Shown piece by piece: positions 23,196-38,100 of a stretch of 64,000 bases of DNA. This stretch comes from Pisolithus tinctorius (taxonomy: Eukaryota; Basidiomycota; Agaricomycetes; Boletales; Pisolithaceae). Position 1 is the stretch's first letter; each line of letters opens with the position of its first letter. The position numbers were made by a program, and so were the translations under genes. The notes beneath the pieces were generated by a model. It worked only from the letters and a program-made list of their open reading frames with translations, was not told the DNA's origin and ran no database searches. The stretch lies in NCBI GenBank assembly GCA_024663395.1, contig JANFAH010000005.1, positions 620,001-684,000 of the forward strand. Reading direction: 5' to 3'.

Positions 23196-24590
23196 TCACA
23201 AAGAAGTCGCCTTTTTGATAGCATGAACAATGTGGAGTCGAGCAGATGGACGAACGAGTGGATAGTAGAGGTCCTGATGAGCTTCTTCGATGAGTTTCTT
23301 AGCCTCCCACTCCTTCATGCCGGCTGAAAGGAAAAGGGGTTTAAGGGCCGGGAGCATGATATCGTAATCCATCCACGCCAACTGGCCGATGGTAAGAGCG
23401 GTAGGATCTACGTGACAGGTGAGCGCTCTGTGTCCCAGCGTTTGAGTTTATTCTTAACCTTTTGGCCAGAAACCTATGGGAATGTTGCCTTCTTGGGTGA
23501 CTACCCTGTCGAAAGCGCGCGTGTTCGTAAGGAGTGTCGAAAGCTGCGAAGGCACCTTGACGTCGATTCCCTTGTCACGAAGGCACTGTGCGTAGGCTTC
23601 CCACAAAGCGAACCAGCCTCGCATGCCGGAGGGCTGCCCGGATCGGGTCAGCTCGGTAGCCGTTTTCCCATCTGCAATCGGTTCGGGATCTGGTTCGATC
23701 AGGATGACCAATCCGCCAGGTCGTAGCATGCGTGCGATCTCATTGAGAAAACGGGGAAAGTTCGATATCTGGCAGGCAACGATCAAATTCGTGAACTTTC
23801 CTTGAATATCGCGGGACAGAGCGCCTAAGAATGAAACCTTACTCCTGTATGCATGAATCTTGCATGAATGACGTCGAAGTGTTCATTGGGGTAAGGCAAA
23901 AAAAACTGATCCAGGTCGCAGAGCTCAAAACTACAAAATCGGTCGAACATGACATTTTATTAGCATTGAGTGATGGGTGGCGGGGGGCAAAAAATGCCGA
24001 GGTTGGGGCGAGACGCACGTGCAATTCTCTGGTACTTCGCTGGAGAGATAGGTAATTGGGTGAGTGGAGAGATGAAGCATAGGAAATAAGAGAATATGTA
24101 CCGTGGTTGGATGGGGGCGAGGTCGACGCCAATCACCTCTGCAGTCGGAAACTCGTCTGCCAGGTCAATTGCCCTGTTTTTGGTGAGGAAGACGTAAATA
24201 GGTATACGGCCCGAACGAGTTGCGCTGGCGTCGGCTTACCAGAAACCGCCTCCGGTGCCGAGATCCAGGATGCGACAACGTTCCTTGCCCTCCCTGGGGG
24301 CAAGCACATCTTTCATCGGCCCAACATAGTTTTTTCCGTTAAAGAGAAACTTGAGTATTCTGTGGTGTAGCTCAGACCGCTAAGGGAGGAAGAGAGGGGT
24401 CGGGTCAAGGGACGCCATGCTCCAAGGAGAACGAACATACTCTGACTTCTTCCTCGTCAACGGGGAGCGGGTATGTTTGGCTGAGAACATTGAACCGTCT
24501 CCCATAGAGTTGGCAGAAGTACTCGGAGTCGTCCTCGCCGACGAAGGAGATCTGGTTGAGGGGAAATACGACTGGGTAGTTGAGTCGCAT
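23196..24590 (-). CDS. Class I SAM-dependent methyltransferase, 330 aa
   Basis: Exons 24590-24441, 24379-24240, 24173-24102, 24039-24019 (21 nt), 23930-23843, 23768-23459 and 23407-23196. Motif I is RILDLGTGGGFWAIDLADEF and the acidic ribose-binding loop is VIGVDLAPIQP; then CDLDQFFLPYPNEHFDVIHA, LRPGGLVILIEPDPEPIADG and GFWPKDPTALTIGQLAWMDY. Basidiomycetes carry many such proteins, distantly like LaeA and TAM-type enzymes; the substrate is unknown. N-terminal YGRRFNVLSQTYPLPVDEEE is typical of the group. ATG 24590 was chosen because a TATATAA box (minus strand, about 24653-24660) sits just upstream; an ATG further upstream in frame is possible. It is not next to any biosynthetic gene, so a role in secondary metabolism is unsupported. 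Confidence 0.85.
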
Positions 24591-24933
24591 GAGCAAGCGC
24601 GGAAGAAACAAGTACCACCAAGTGTCATATACGAACCGGGGAGTTCCCAGTCTTATATAAAATCCAATTCCCATCGGAAGGGATGACGAGAAGCAAAACA
24701 GTTGACATGTGTCGGCAACGTTTGGTTTGGGAATATGCTTCTGGCGGGTACAACGCGGGGCCTGAATGAACACACTAAAGATCCCTTTTTTCTTCATTTG
24801 AAATACGACAAGCATAATCTAAATATTAATCGACCACACGACCCATCTTGGCGGCCATTTCCATGATCTGTCTCGTAAACCAGTCAAATAAACTCCAAGC
24901 AACGTTATAGAAAGTGCTTGATGGAATCTAGTT
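24591..24933. other. Promoter of the methyltransferase and 3' region of SPT8
   Basis: 343 bp. TATATAA on the minus strand near 24653-24660. Otherwise nothing recognised. Confidence 0.45.
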
Positions 24934-27422
24934 TTATGGAATTGGCTTGATATCGTGTACAAATACCGTTCGAGTGGAGTCCCCGTGCCACCCACGATTA
25001 CTACTAGCACTCACAAGGAAACGTGCTCCCGGATCTACCACTTTAGCATAGCACAAAATTAGTCAGTTGACCTGATCCACTCTTGGCTCAACGAGATTGC
25101 GTACGCATTTGAGACACATAGCCCCCATGATGGCCTGGCACTACCTTGAATGGCACCCCTCCCCTGGACTTCACGTTTCCATCAGTTTCCCCAGCTTCGG
25201 CCGCGTTCCACAAACGGATATTGTCATTCGAAGCGCTAAAATGGCATGGGTCACATCAACTTCACATCCCCTGTCAGTGTCACGAGTTCACAAGAAACTC
25301 ACCACGCAATGTGGCGACCATCAGGGAATGGCACAACGCAAGACACCACCCCTGAACTGGGTGGATTGCGAAGGCTCCTCAACAGCCGAGGCGTACTGTA
25401 AGAAGGTCTGGAACTTCCCAGCAATCGAACATCCCATACATCCACTGTCCCATTACGTCGACCTGCATAGACGTGTGCTCCATCTGTAGACCAGCATGCC
25501 TGTGAATGAATGCGATTAAAAATACTCCGACGATTCATCTCAGCTCCTGCACGTACAGAAACACACCACGGTGGCGTCTTTTCACTCATCCACAATCTCC
25601 CAACCCCTCGACCTGGGGTATTGACTCGCTTATCCCAAAGCATGACCTGACCATCGATCGCGGCAATCATCAGAATGTCCGGAGAAAACGAAGCACTGTT
25701 CTCCGGATTTAATAGAGGCGGCGCATTCTTAGGTGGGGCGATAGCAGAGTTTGGTGACAATTTTACGACCTGCTGGGGCTCCTGTTTTGGTAGCGCAAAT
25801 GTGGCATCCGGGACTGCGAGACCTGCATGCCCACTCATAGATGCACTTTCCTTCTGAGGATTTACAGCTTGGTTGGCACCGCCGCCATCCGCTGGGGAAG
25901 TACTGTCCGCCTCTCCGTCGGCATCCGGCTCAGCATCGTCAAATAGAGGATCAAAAGATGTGTCCGATTTAGCGTCGGATTCTTGAATCGGCTGGTCTGA
26001 AATGGGATTTTGATTAGGGAACGTGCTCGAGACCCGTGACGGCTGAATTTCATGTGTTCGTCTCCCGTTGTCATCCGCGGAAGTGGGAAATGTGTCCGCA
26101 TCGGCCATAGAAGCATCGCTCTCGTTCTTGTGGCTCATGACAGCAGAAGAGGGGGGGTAACTATCCCATTCTCCGGGTGCGCCCGCGGAGAATGTAGAGC
26201 TGAAACACTGAGTGAGTGGATTTAGCGGTCTTACGGCAATAGCAACAAGTTGTGCGCCGTGGGCAATGAATTTTCGGACCACTTGGCCAGTATTTAGGTC
26301 CCATTGCTGTGTACATGACGGTCTACTCGCGATGAGGTGCTCCTAAGCGACGAAAACTCACCATCGCTTCGCCGTCCCAGCTCGCGCTGAACAAACCTTT
26401 CTCGTCATGATCTATCGATAGCGCTGAAACGGGGCCACGGTGGCCGTGTAGTACATGGATCAGTCTTCCAGGGTCGTGTCTTACGGTAAAAAGGTTGATA
26501 TGACCGCGCTGCGAGTCGGAGTTACGACTAATGGCTTTTGGTCAAAGCGGTACGTACTTGCGTTCCGCCAAGAGCCCACAGGGCGTCAGAGTGCATGGCC
26601 AAGCTGTAGACCGGTGATAACAAGGACTCCCCAATGGTCGGATACCCAGCCTGAGGGCCGAGATAGTCCGGATTCTCCCACCAGCATCGTATCTGACCAG
26701 CCTTCATATTACCCTCGACAACGTTGCAGTGATGACGCTGGGGGGCTGTCAGGGTAATCTTGCCATTAACCGAAGTAAAAATATCATAATCGCGAATGTA
26801 GCCGTCCTCTGAGCCAGTGAGGAGGTGTGACATGCAAAACGAAGAAGCGAGAGAGTGAGTGGGCACAGGGTGGGGAATGGCGCAAACCGCCTCCAAGGTG
26901 AACGATCGAGGCAGTTGACCGGGGAGGAATAGCAGGCCTCGTTTTCGGGCCTCCGCTGGCGACGGAGATTGAGGTCTTACTGGAGGCTCTTTAACGACAT
27001 GGGGAAAATGTCAATGGACATGGATCAGCGGTACGGATGACGTGCTGCACCTTCGGGTGGGTCAGGGGTAGGAGACTGGGGTGATGGTTGCCTACTTGTT
27101 GGTGGTGCTGGCGAGGAGGAGGGAACTGGGTCTGCATCCAGTGGTAAATCGATAGCTGTCTCTTCGTCGTCGTCGTCATCCTCGTCGTCCGAATCATCAG
27201 TAGGTGATTCCTGGCGCGACGGGACTGAGTGAGGGCAAGCGCGAAAGGTCAAATAGTAACATAACACACTTCCTCCGCTTCAGACGCATCTTCCACGCCG
27301 TTCTCGAGAGCACCGAGGAGGTCCTCGTCTATTTCATTGTCCTCGTCGCCGTCTGCATCGGTAGTATGAGTTTCGAATTCGAGGTCGTCTATAGTTTCGC
27401 CTTCCGAGTCGCTGTGTGCCAT
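24934..27422 (-). CDS. SPT8: SAGA complex WD40 subunit Spt8, 713 aa
   Basis: Exons 27422-27270, 27210-27042, 26988-26558, 26508-26362, 26306-25303, 25235-25105 and 25040-24934. An acidic N-terminus (about residues 1-90, with DDSDDEDDDDDEE) is followed by a seven-bladed WD40 propeller: LLTGSEDGYIRDYDIFTSVN, NVVEGNMKAGQIRCWWENP, HGHRGPVSALSID, GLFSASWDGEAMQWDLNTG and a C-terminal NIRLWNAAE ... VPGHHGGYVSQM ... RFLVSASSNRGWHG. Spt8 contacts TBP and helps SAGA recruit it to promoters. About 150 residues of low-complexity, acidic sequence interrupt the propeller (exon 5), as in other Spt8 proteins. The start is 53 bp from the SRP54 start on the other strand. The donor at 27041 (GTCATC) is non-ideal but gives the only open frame. 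Confidence 0.92.
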
Positions 27423-27475
27423 AACCAAGCACTCGTCCGAAGTTCACACGCATCCTCCGGACCCCCTTCATCAAG
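27423..27475. promoter_or_regulatory. Very short head-to-head spacer between SPT8 and SRP54
   Basis: Only 53 bp separate the two start codons, which point away from each other. The 5' UTRs must be extremely short or overlap, or each promoter must lie inside the other gene's first exon. No TATA box is visible. Both starts are well supported by conserved N-termini. Confidence 0.8.
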
Positions 27476-29645
<2,170 letters not shown>

Positions 29646-29843
29646 CAGCCGGTGACCTCCCACGTTACTGTACGTTCTGCATTGACATACATGGCATATT
29701 ATTACACATTGCTCCTTTTTGCCCCATTGCAATGCGGGCGTTGGTGTGCCAAGGTTAGGTTCGGGTACTGTAGTGAAATCTGCTACTGGTAAGGCTCGAA
29801 TGACCCATAATAGTGGTACAAATGGCGAGCTGTGGAGACTTCC

Positions 29844-30428
29844 TTAGAGGACGTTCTTGCGAGCCTGTTCATCTTTCCACTTTCTCTTCCTGACCGAAGC
29901 TGCGCTTTTGTTCCCAAAGATAAACGCAGAAGTGTGTTTGTCCGCACCAGTCTTACGGGAGATGGCTGACGACCCTTCAAAAATGGTCTTTGAATGGACG
30001 GCGCCGATCAATTCACAGAGCATTACGTTAAGCTTGGTTTTGGACATACCAGCCAGAGACCAAGGAAACCAATGACACCTGTACCCCACATGAAAGTCGA
30101 CGCCAGGGTGCTTACGTCTGGATTGCCATAGGACACAAGTGCCATTGTCAGGGAAGTTGCGGTCATAGGCCACAGGAGAGGGTGGCTGTTGTTCGTGTCC
30201 TGGAGACCTGTTGGCCAATCGCTCGGTATCTACGAAGGTACAATACATACTTATGCGTCTCAACCCTTGCATTACAGTAGGGAAACTGCCTACCATAGCG
30301 ATGATTGTCAGCGATGCGATGCCGAGCATAATGCCCAGTTGAAGAGCGAGAAATTTCTCAAGGGATGTGAGTGTCCTCCGTCCCCCCGAATCATCTGCTA
30401 GGAAAAGTAGAAAGCGGGGGAACAACAT
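29844..30428 (-). CDS. Small fungal membrane protein of unknown function, 152 aa
   Basis: Exons 30428-30294, 30229-30050 and 29987-29844. Predicted spans: LGIMLGIASLTIIAM, a second hydrophobic block around LLWPMTATSLTMALVSY, and FMWGTGVIGFLGLWL. The C-terminus is soluble and basic: SRKTGADKHTSAFIFGNKSA followed by RKRKWKDEQARKN. From memory this matches a conserved fungal protein without assigned role; the DKHTSAFIFGNK motif is its hallmark. A TATATAG sequence on the minus strand near 30447-30453 could be its TATA box. It is 198 bp downstream of and convergent with SRP54. Confidence 0.75.
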   Translation of the reverse strand: MLFPRFLLFLADDSGGRRTLTSLEKFLALQLGIMLGIASLTIIAMVGSFPTVMQGLRRISMYCTFVDTERLANRSPGHEQQPPSPVAYDRNFPDNGTCVLWQSRRKHPGVDFHVGYRCHWFPWSLAGMSKTKLNVMLCELIGAVHSKTIFEGSSAISRKTGADKHTSAFIFGNKSAASVRKRKWKDEQARKNVL

Positions 30429-30482
30429 CAGACAGAGCGAGAACGCTGCGAAACTATATAAAAGTGCAGCCTTAGGCTGGTT

Positions 30483-30650
30483 TCACCGACGAGCAAGCGT
30501 GCCACGAACGAACATTGCTGCCGACGTCCATGCCCAGATGGAAATGGATGCGTCTGTCTTTCGCGCCACGGAATCTGCATTCTCGGCCGAACTATTGCTT
30601 TTCCTCACTTGTGAGAGATCCTCCATCTCGATGATATTGTCCGTGGACAT
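30483..30650 (-). CDS. Possible 55-aa protein upstream of the membrane-protein gene
   Basis: ATG 30650 to stop 30483 on the same strand, ending 54 nt before the start of the next gene. The first half is acidic and Ser/Asn-rich, the second ends with IWAWTSAAMFVRGTLARR. It could be a regulatory upstream ORF if transcription starts farther out, a separate small gene, or chance. The TATA-like box lies between it and the next start, which argues against a shared transcript. Confidence 0.25.
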   Translation of the reverse strand: MSTDNIIEMEDLSQVRKSNSSAENADSVARKTDASISIWAWTSAAMFVRGTLARR

Positions 30651-33206
30651 TCTGTTGGCGTCAGTCGGGGGAATGGACGAGACTTGTGAGTAAGAATGTA
30701 CATACAGCAAGCAGTGGCAACGTGGCAGTTGCGTGGTGTTGGCAACGCTGTGCGATGTGAGTTTGGCAAGGTGCCTCGCGTAATATGTCAGGACATACTT
30801 ACTTTTGATCGTTCCCACTACTCACTCTTGTTTTCCCCACAGCTGACAGGCACTGACGCTATTTCGTTACAAAGGCCCTCGATATGGCTTTCTCCACGTA
30901 GAGCAACGCGGGGAAGAAGTTCACGCAGTGAATTCACCCCCAAATCGTGTTAAAGTTCACATTTCTCCCATTATACATACAGGCTGATTTTAATGTATGC
31001 CACAGGTCCGAGGCTCCATAATGATGGCACGTACACTAGTAGTGACCCTGACCACGATTTAGGTTCATATGTTGTATTACTGATAGTGCGACGCAGAATC
31101 TTCTTCAATTGGACACAACTCAAATATTCCTACAATGCCGGGTCGGCCAACCGCAATCTGCAACAAGTACTCTTGGGGTGGGAAACGGCATTACGGATCG
31201 TGGGTGGGTCTGTCACAGTTCGATTAGGTTTCCTTGCTGCGCACGACTGGAATAGGATGTTCTTAGGACACAACCTTGGCCACAAGTCAGTCCTGTGTCA
31301 ATTAGGGCTTTCTGCTTCCACCATATTGAGCCAATCGTGTGGTCAAGGGTGAAGTTCAGGGATAACCGGGACCTTCCACTTAGTAGTAAGTTGATTCATA
31401 GTGTATCGGCCCTAACAGTTGGCCGATTCTCGATATCGCCAATTTGGGTCAGCAGCGTGTGTATTGGAAAAGTTTGCTTGACCTGGCTTCGGGGGTACTT
31501 CGGGCGAGATGTAAGTAAATTTGGATAGCACATGATCTTCGTTACAGCTTCAGTTTCCGCGTTCTATGCTCCCATGCCTCGTTTATTTGGGTTCCTATCT
31601 AGGGAAGGAGTGCCAGTACTCAATGATGTACTGCATTCTTTCCTTTACTGATGAGTCTTGGATTTCTGGTCCGTCGGCTTTATTGGATCGGCCACGGCGT
31701 GTTAAATTCCCGTGACGGTGATGAATTTTGTTGCTGTGCTTTAAGCGTCCTGCCTGGAAAAGTGGTCTTGTGCACACATGACAACACCGTTCCCCCAGAT
31801 TACGGTAATTGCATGCTTATTTCTAAATTTTTGTATTTGTATTTGCTAATAGTTCGGCTTGTTCAATTTGTAATATGGGCCAGTCCAGCTGGAATTTGGG
31901 GTATGCATCAACTCATCTTCAGCCCACGTCGGTAGATAAACTTTTCAGGGCTTTTATTGGGAACTTTCTCCGCGGTGACGGCACTCGATCAGGCGGTGGA
32001 TGACGGTGACCAATACTAATACTTCTAGGCTTCGAAGTGGTCGTGGCGCAAGTCTGTTGGCTAAAGAACATACTGTGCTGTCTCACATTTGTCGCGTGCC
32101 GGACCGGGAGGGGGGGAGGGAACCATACTGTGGCTCTTGTGTACGGCACGGAAATATGGAAACCTATGGGTCACCCTGTTAGTGCCGGTATAGCCAAGGT
32201 CAAAGCCAGCAAACGAGTTCACTGTGTGCTCCTCCAGACCAAGAAGACATTCTTCTACAAAGCTTTCTGAGCATCACCACGATGCCCGTCGCTAAGGGGT
32301 ATCAGGCATTTATGTACCGGGAGAGGTTGAGTACTAGTCAAGTCTCCGCGGCTGCTGGCTATTAGTTGGCATCCAGGCTAGTTCGCAAACTCCGGGGAAC
32401 GGACTCCTTTCGCCAACCGGGCCAAACGTTTGGGGTTGGCTCGCTTCTCTGGATCTCTGTGCCTCTATAAGATCTCGCTCAGTTCCCATGACCGAAACCT
32501 GGTTTGGTCTACGTTACGCTCGGGAACACAAGGGCTGCGGAAATGGGCCAGCAGAACAAGAACCTCGGTATTTATGTATCCGGAAGTACTGGCACCCACG
32601 ATGTGACACGCCATAATATTTAGGCTACAGTTCAAACCTTCGTGAGTACTTGAGGACTGTGCATACCTGGGTTGCGCTCCGCTAATCGGCTACGTGAGGC
32701 CAATGCGCCGCTCACAAGACCGTTTTTAATTATTCACAGCTTTGCCAGCGACGAATGAAAGCATTGGATTTCTGTGGTCCATCACATTCTCCGCAGCGTC
32801 AGCCTAGGGACGTACTATAACTGACCTTTAGCTATTGTCTTGACAGAAAACACAGATGCCGTCCAAGTCATGAGTATGTACATGATGGGGCGTATTCGAC
32901 TGTCCAATCTGGCAATACCGTCTGAGGTCTGGGACTGTGAGCGTGAACGGATTTGCCTTTTGCAGTTCCATACTACATCATGTACTTCCACACATGTGTC
33001 CCTCAGTTTTCGAATATACGACGTTCAGGGGGGCGGAGTCCGCATGTAGTGGCTAATGCCAAGTTACAGCATGGGGCTGAACGGTCGCAGTGCTGGGGCC
33101 CTGGGCGCTAGGCTGGTTTTAGCTTCCCTCACGACGTCCACCGCCACTGAGTCCACCCTTGAAAGAACACGTTCTTGAAGCGATTGGTTGCTCAGGTCCT
33201 CCGAAA
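30651..33206. other. 2.5-kb region without recognisable gene
   Basis: Frames up to 119 codons on the plus strand (30993-31352, 31295-31528) have no domain, no coherent introns and no similarity to the neighbours. No terminal repeats were noticed. Its right end contains the promoter of the acid phosphatase. It may be decayed coding or mobile DNA. Confidence 0.4.
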
Positions 33207-34872
33207 ATGCATCTTCCTGTCGTCCTCAACTTATTGCAGGCTTCCCTCTCGTCGTTTACTGGGCTGCTTGACTTCGACCCTTCAGCGAACGTCAGCCCGT
33301 ATGACTTGGACAGGCTTGCTACCCTATCACCATACCATGATAGGGCACATGTCCCAGGAGTGGCAGCTGAACTTCCGAGTGACTGTACTGTGGATCAGGT
33401 CGTGCTGGTGTGTTGTGTCTTACGCCATGTGTTATACCGTTAATTTGGCATCCTCAGCTCCATCGCCATGGTTCTCGTGGTCCCGAGTGGGAGGATAAAT
33501 ATATCCAAAAGTTGGTTGAAACTTTGGACAATTCTTCGCAAGCCATCGGGAGAGCTCACTTACCGCAGAACTTGCGGTTCCTGAAGGATGGGTATAAGTC
33601 GGATTTGGTACCACACGAGTTAACTATCGTAGGCCGCCGACAGTTGTTTGACCACGGTGCAGAGTACGTGTTTATTTTGTTTCACCGAGTTTCGCAATCC
33701 CCTCACCTATGTCAAGTTTTGCATTGCAGTACCCAACCCTATCAACGGACGTGGTACTCTCCAGTCCTGTGCAAAGAGTCGTAGATTCTTCCCGTTACTT
33801 CGGACATGGATTCTTCGGTGGCGATGTGGATACAGTGGAGTTTGTGACCGTGGACGAGCTTGATGTCCCTGTCAATTGGATAACGCCTTGGAAGTCGTGT
33901 TCAAAGTACAGTGAAGCCAAGGGCCATGCAGTAAGGGCGGTTGCACTCGTGGACTCCTCTGTCGCTGACAGTGCCGTAGGCTGCTTCCGCGTGGGCGAGC
34001 AAGTACGTCCCCCCAATTACTCAACGGTTGAGTAGACACCTCGGTGTCGACCTTTCCGATGACGATATTCGTGGCGCGTTGTTTGCTTGCCCTTACGATC
34101 TTGCTGCTCATAACGAGTCCCCGTGGTGTGCCGCGTTTCATAATCACGAGCTCAGAAGCCTTGAGTAAGTTCCGACATTGAATTGGGAAGTGGTTGTTGT
34201 TGACAACCCTAGGTACGAATATGATCTCCTTATGGATAGAATCAGTGGTCACATGTCCAACAACGATCCAGGACCGGTTCTTGGTTCCGTGTACGTGAAC
34301 AAACTCATTGAACGGTCAGTTTAGATGCTTCTCGCGACAATCGCGGGGGAATATTCATTGGTGTTTTATTGTAGCTTCACAAATGCCACCGGTGATGCAA
34401 AAGAACTCTATTTAGAATTTGGTCACGATACAAGCATCTTACTTGTGCTATCTGCAATGACATTGAACAAGTACGCCGTCCCGTGCCTTCGGGGAGATTA
34501 TTCTGACGGCGTTTTCGCTGTAGAGACGCAATGCCGCTCCCCGTAGATCACATTCGTGTCCACCGCAAGTTCCACACTTCTGAGCAGGCCCCCTTCGCCG
34601 CAAGGATGGTCTGGGAGAAGTTCTCTTGCAAGAAATCGTGAGCAATAGGACGCCTTTCAATGTAGCCCACTGACCTACGAAAATGTAGTTTCCATGGCCC
34701 TCAAATTCGCTTGCTTTTGAATTCAGCGACATACCCATTGACTACCTGCCAGAAGTCTTTCAAGGACAAGGAATTCGGGAGTTGCTCGCTGAAAGAGTTT
34801 ATAAGTGTAAATCAGTTCAACCTGAACATTCATTACGGTGACGAAACCTGGAATGCTACTTGCGTCGATTAA
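33207..34872 (+). CDS. Secreted histidine acid phosphatase, clade 2 (phytase-like), 430 aa
   Basis: Exons 33207-33407, 33458-33667, 33730-33930, 33980-34164, 34213-34314, 34375-34470, 34524-34637 and 34689-34872. The catalytic motif RHGSRGP (His nucleophile) comes from exon 2 right after the first intron; the proton-donor motif is GHDTSI, aligned with HD of the family. The protein hydrolyses phosphomonoesters, possibly phytate or other organic phosphates, outside the cell. The first 20 residues (MHLPVVLNLLQASLSSFTGL) are a weak signal peptide. Cysteines in the C-terminal half (SWTP... CACPYDL-type FACPYDLAAH, SPWCAAF, CSLKEF) support a disulfide-bonded secreted enzyme. An apparent frameshift near 33930 is resolved by a 49-nt intron (33931-33979). 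The junction at 33667 is the least certain. Confidence 0.85.
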
Positions 34873-35103
34873 ACGTCGAGATACGTTGTTTAGGCGCAGC
34901 GTTTGGCCCCGGTGACAATGTATTGTATATAAAGGAAAACAGTTGTTACTTATTTTGATAATCCACTTTGTGTGTGGTGCCGATTACGACAGACGCCAAT
35001 AGTCTCCGCATTCAATAGGAAGTAGTATTTTACAGCGACACTGATATAAGTTCATGGATACACGTAACAGGAGACGGACCAAACAAACGACAAATTCACC
35101 AGC

Positions 35104-38100
35104 TCACCATCCACCCTGGTCCCAACCACTCGAGTTCTGAATCATGGCAGCACGCTGTGGGTTCATGCCCGGAGGAATGTGAGGTGGAGGCTGTCCCATT
35201 TGCGAAGGTGGGTGCGGGTGTGCATATGCGGAGGGCGTCTGATAACCGAAAGGGGGTTGAGTTGGTATCCCGTAACTAGAACTAGGGATACCGCCTCCGT
35301 AAGCAGGTGGTGGTGCTGGGGTTTGGCCGCCGTAGGGATTGGGTGTACGGCCAGGGACCTGACGAACGGACATGTGCCCAGGCGTCACATGTCCAGGGGT
35401 CCGTGCTGGTGTACGGGCACCAGCACCGTACGGAGTTTTCCCTCCTACACCCGCGTTTGCAAGGTTTTGCGACTGGTGAAGGTGTCTAGAAAACCCGGTG
35501 TCAGAGAGGTCAGGTGACGAACTAAACCTATGTGACGCACCTGACTTTGAAGGCATCGCACAATTCTGGCACACCAGCAACGGGAGCCTCGAACAGGCAA
35601 TATGATTCTGGAGTAACGCGCACGGGCTGTGAAGGGAATGAGCCAGTGCAGTCGATGGTGAACAGAATGTGTTACCCAAGTTTGCACGGTGGAATTTTTG
35701 TTTGCCAAGAAGCACAAGTTGAAGTGGCCAGGTTTCCGGCGATTCAGTGTGAATCCATAAGCACTTTTAGCGGGGTTAGCAGCAACAAAGTTCTTCAGAG
35801 ATAAATCTAGGATATGAATAAGCATCGTGTACCGATGAATACTGAAGACAATAATGCTCACGCAATTCATCTTCTGGCCCGTGTTTGAATTTTTCGTGGG
35901 CCATAAGTTCCTCCACCTTGCGAGCGATCGCTTGCACATGGTTGACAATGAGCTCATCCAAGTCGGCGTACTGGTGCTTGTCATCAACAGCTAATATTGG
36001 CCCACTTGGGGTGTTAATTTCGGTGACGTCTAACGGCAACAAGATCAGCATAGGGCAGACATCGACACTAAATCAACCGCGTACCAATATGTTGATACAG
36101 CTTGTCCTCTACCTTCCAGGTGACTGCAAGGTGGTCCACACCTTTGGAGGACGGACGAATAACCACGTCTCCGCGTTGCTGCTTCTCCAAGAAGTTCTCA
36201 GCCTGGGAGGCATTGAAATTGTGGAAATTGGGATGCTTGATAACCCGTCTTGCCCGATCAGTCTCAGCGCGTTTCTTGCGAGCCTGCATTTCTAGATCAC
36301 GTTCATATTGCTGAGTGTTCCAATACTCGTCGCGTTTGACACGTCGGAAGAGCCCGTCACCTTGGGTCAGGTCTATAGAACGGGTTGAAAGTGTCACCTG
36401 AAAGTGATCCATAGGTAGGTCGAGATGGACTTCCACAACAACGGCTTGTACTGCTTGACCCTTCTTGAACATATTTTTGGGTTTCACATTTCCTTGGGCC
36501 GATAAGTAATCAGGAGTTATGATGCCCTCAATGCCAGAATCCAATCGGGTGATGACTGTGTCGGTTACCTCAATGCGGACAATGAGTACGGATATGATAA
36601 GACCCGTGCGTAGGGTTCGTGGAGTTTCCCCGCTTAGCATCGTCAAAACTTCCCAAGGTTGAAGTTCTGGGAATGGCCCTCTTTGTTCTGCGAATGGCTT
36701 CAAAAGTTCCTCGCGAATCACGTTTAGGGTGTGACGTTTCCGATCTTCGTTTGCCTCGAACATGTTCACAGCAAATTCATCGAGGTTGAGCTCGTTCAGC
36801 TTTCGTTCGTTATCATTGTCCCTCATGATCAAAGTCACCACGCGAGAAGGGTGTTCCCCATGGATATCTTCCTCATCAAGTTCAAGGGCATCAGTTGCCA
36901 TTTTCCGCGCCAATTCGTAATCCTCAGGATGAACACGAGTATCATCCAAAGGATCTGGTCCGTCGTCGTCTACATGTCGATTTTTGGCGGGTTTCACGTC
37001 CGGGTCTTGGGAAATACGTAAGAAACCAGCAGCATTTAAAAAGATCTTGGTGGTTAACAAGCCCGCTTTGATGAACTGGTCGCGGTTGACAAGATTTCCT
37101 CCCTGACCGAGTACGTTAGAACAAATATAGCAAGTTATGTACATTACTCACAAGTGAAGCAATTTTTCTCACAAGCGCATGAGCTTTGCGAGGGCCGAGA
37201 CCGCATACAAGTGGCAGCAGGTGCTGGTAGTAGGAGTCCGTGACCGCGCGATTAATGTCCACGCCGACTTTATTGGTCACGTCTACCAGTACTCTTTCGA
37301 GCGCAATCAGAAGCTTCTCTTTCGGTATCTGCATAGCAGTAGTAATGAACAATAAACCTCATTTCGATGATATAGTTGACCCACCAGATGCTGGTCTTCA
37401 TCCTCAAACGAGATGGCGGTGATGTCAGCACCGAGCGCGGCATATTCATTAAGAGGGTTTTGTGCATAACGAGCAAGACCAACGCAATACTTGGCGATAG
37501 GGGAAAGAGTACTGAACTCCTCTGTGGCACGCTTGCTATGCTGGTAAATCCGTGCGACTTCATCCCGGACGTAGATAACAGGAATATCGAACGACTGTTC
37601 GTTCTGGGGCGGGCGCCAATCTGGAGTGGCAGGGTCTCCTTCTGCGGGCTTGCCGCTGAGGACCTCCTTGACCCTGGCGGAGAGCTTTGTTGTCGCCATA
37701 CTGAATCCACCCACGACGATAACATCTGGCCGACGCCTTTTCAACAAGTCAGTGAATTCGTCCTTGTAGTCTTGGTCAACCAAGTTGTCAATCTTAACGT
37801 GTTCTCTTAGCCTGCCCATATCATCCAACATGACGATCGTTATAGCATCCTTCTGAGGGTCGCCCTTTCCCCAGGAAATCGCAAGCACGGAAGGCGAATA
37901 TCCAGGCTGGGAATCGGCCGGGGCAAAAGGTGCAACGTCGATGCGCTACGTTGAGAGCCCAGTCATAAACCTGCCTGTAGAAATGTTATTTTCACGACGA
38001 ACCTCTCTGAGTTTGTTACCGCAATGGACAGCAAGGGCGTCCTCGACCTCCTCTCGTAACCACTCCCTACACCACTTCATACCAACGGGAACGAGGTGTT

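Noticed and set aside
33930..33980. Frameshift, hence pseudogene, in the acid phosphatase
   Set aside because: A 49-nt intron with GTAAGG donor and GTAG end restores the frame and a continuous family-like protein through to the stop.
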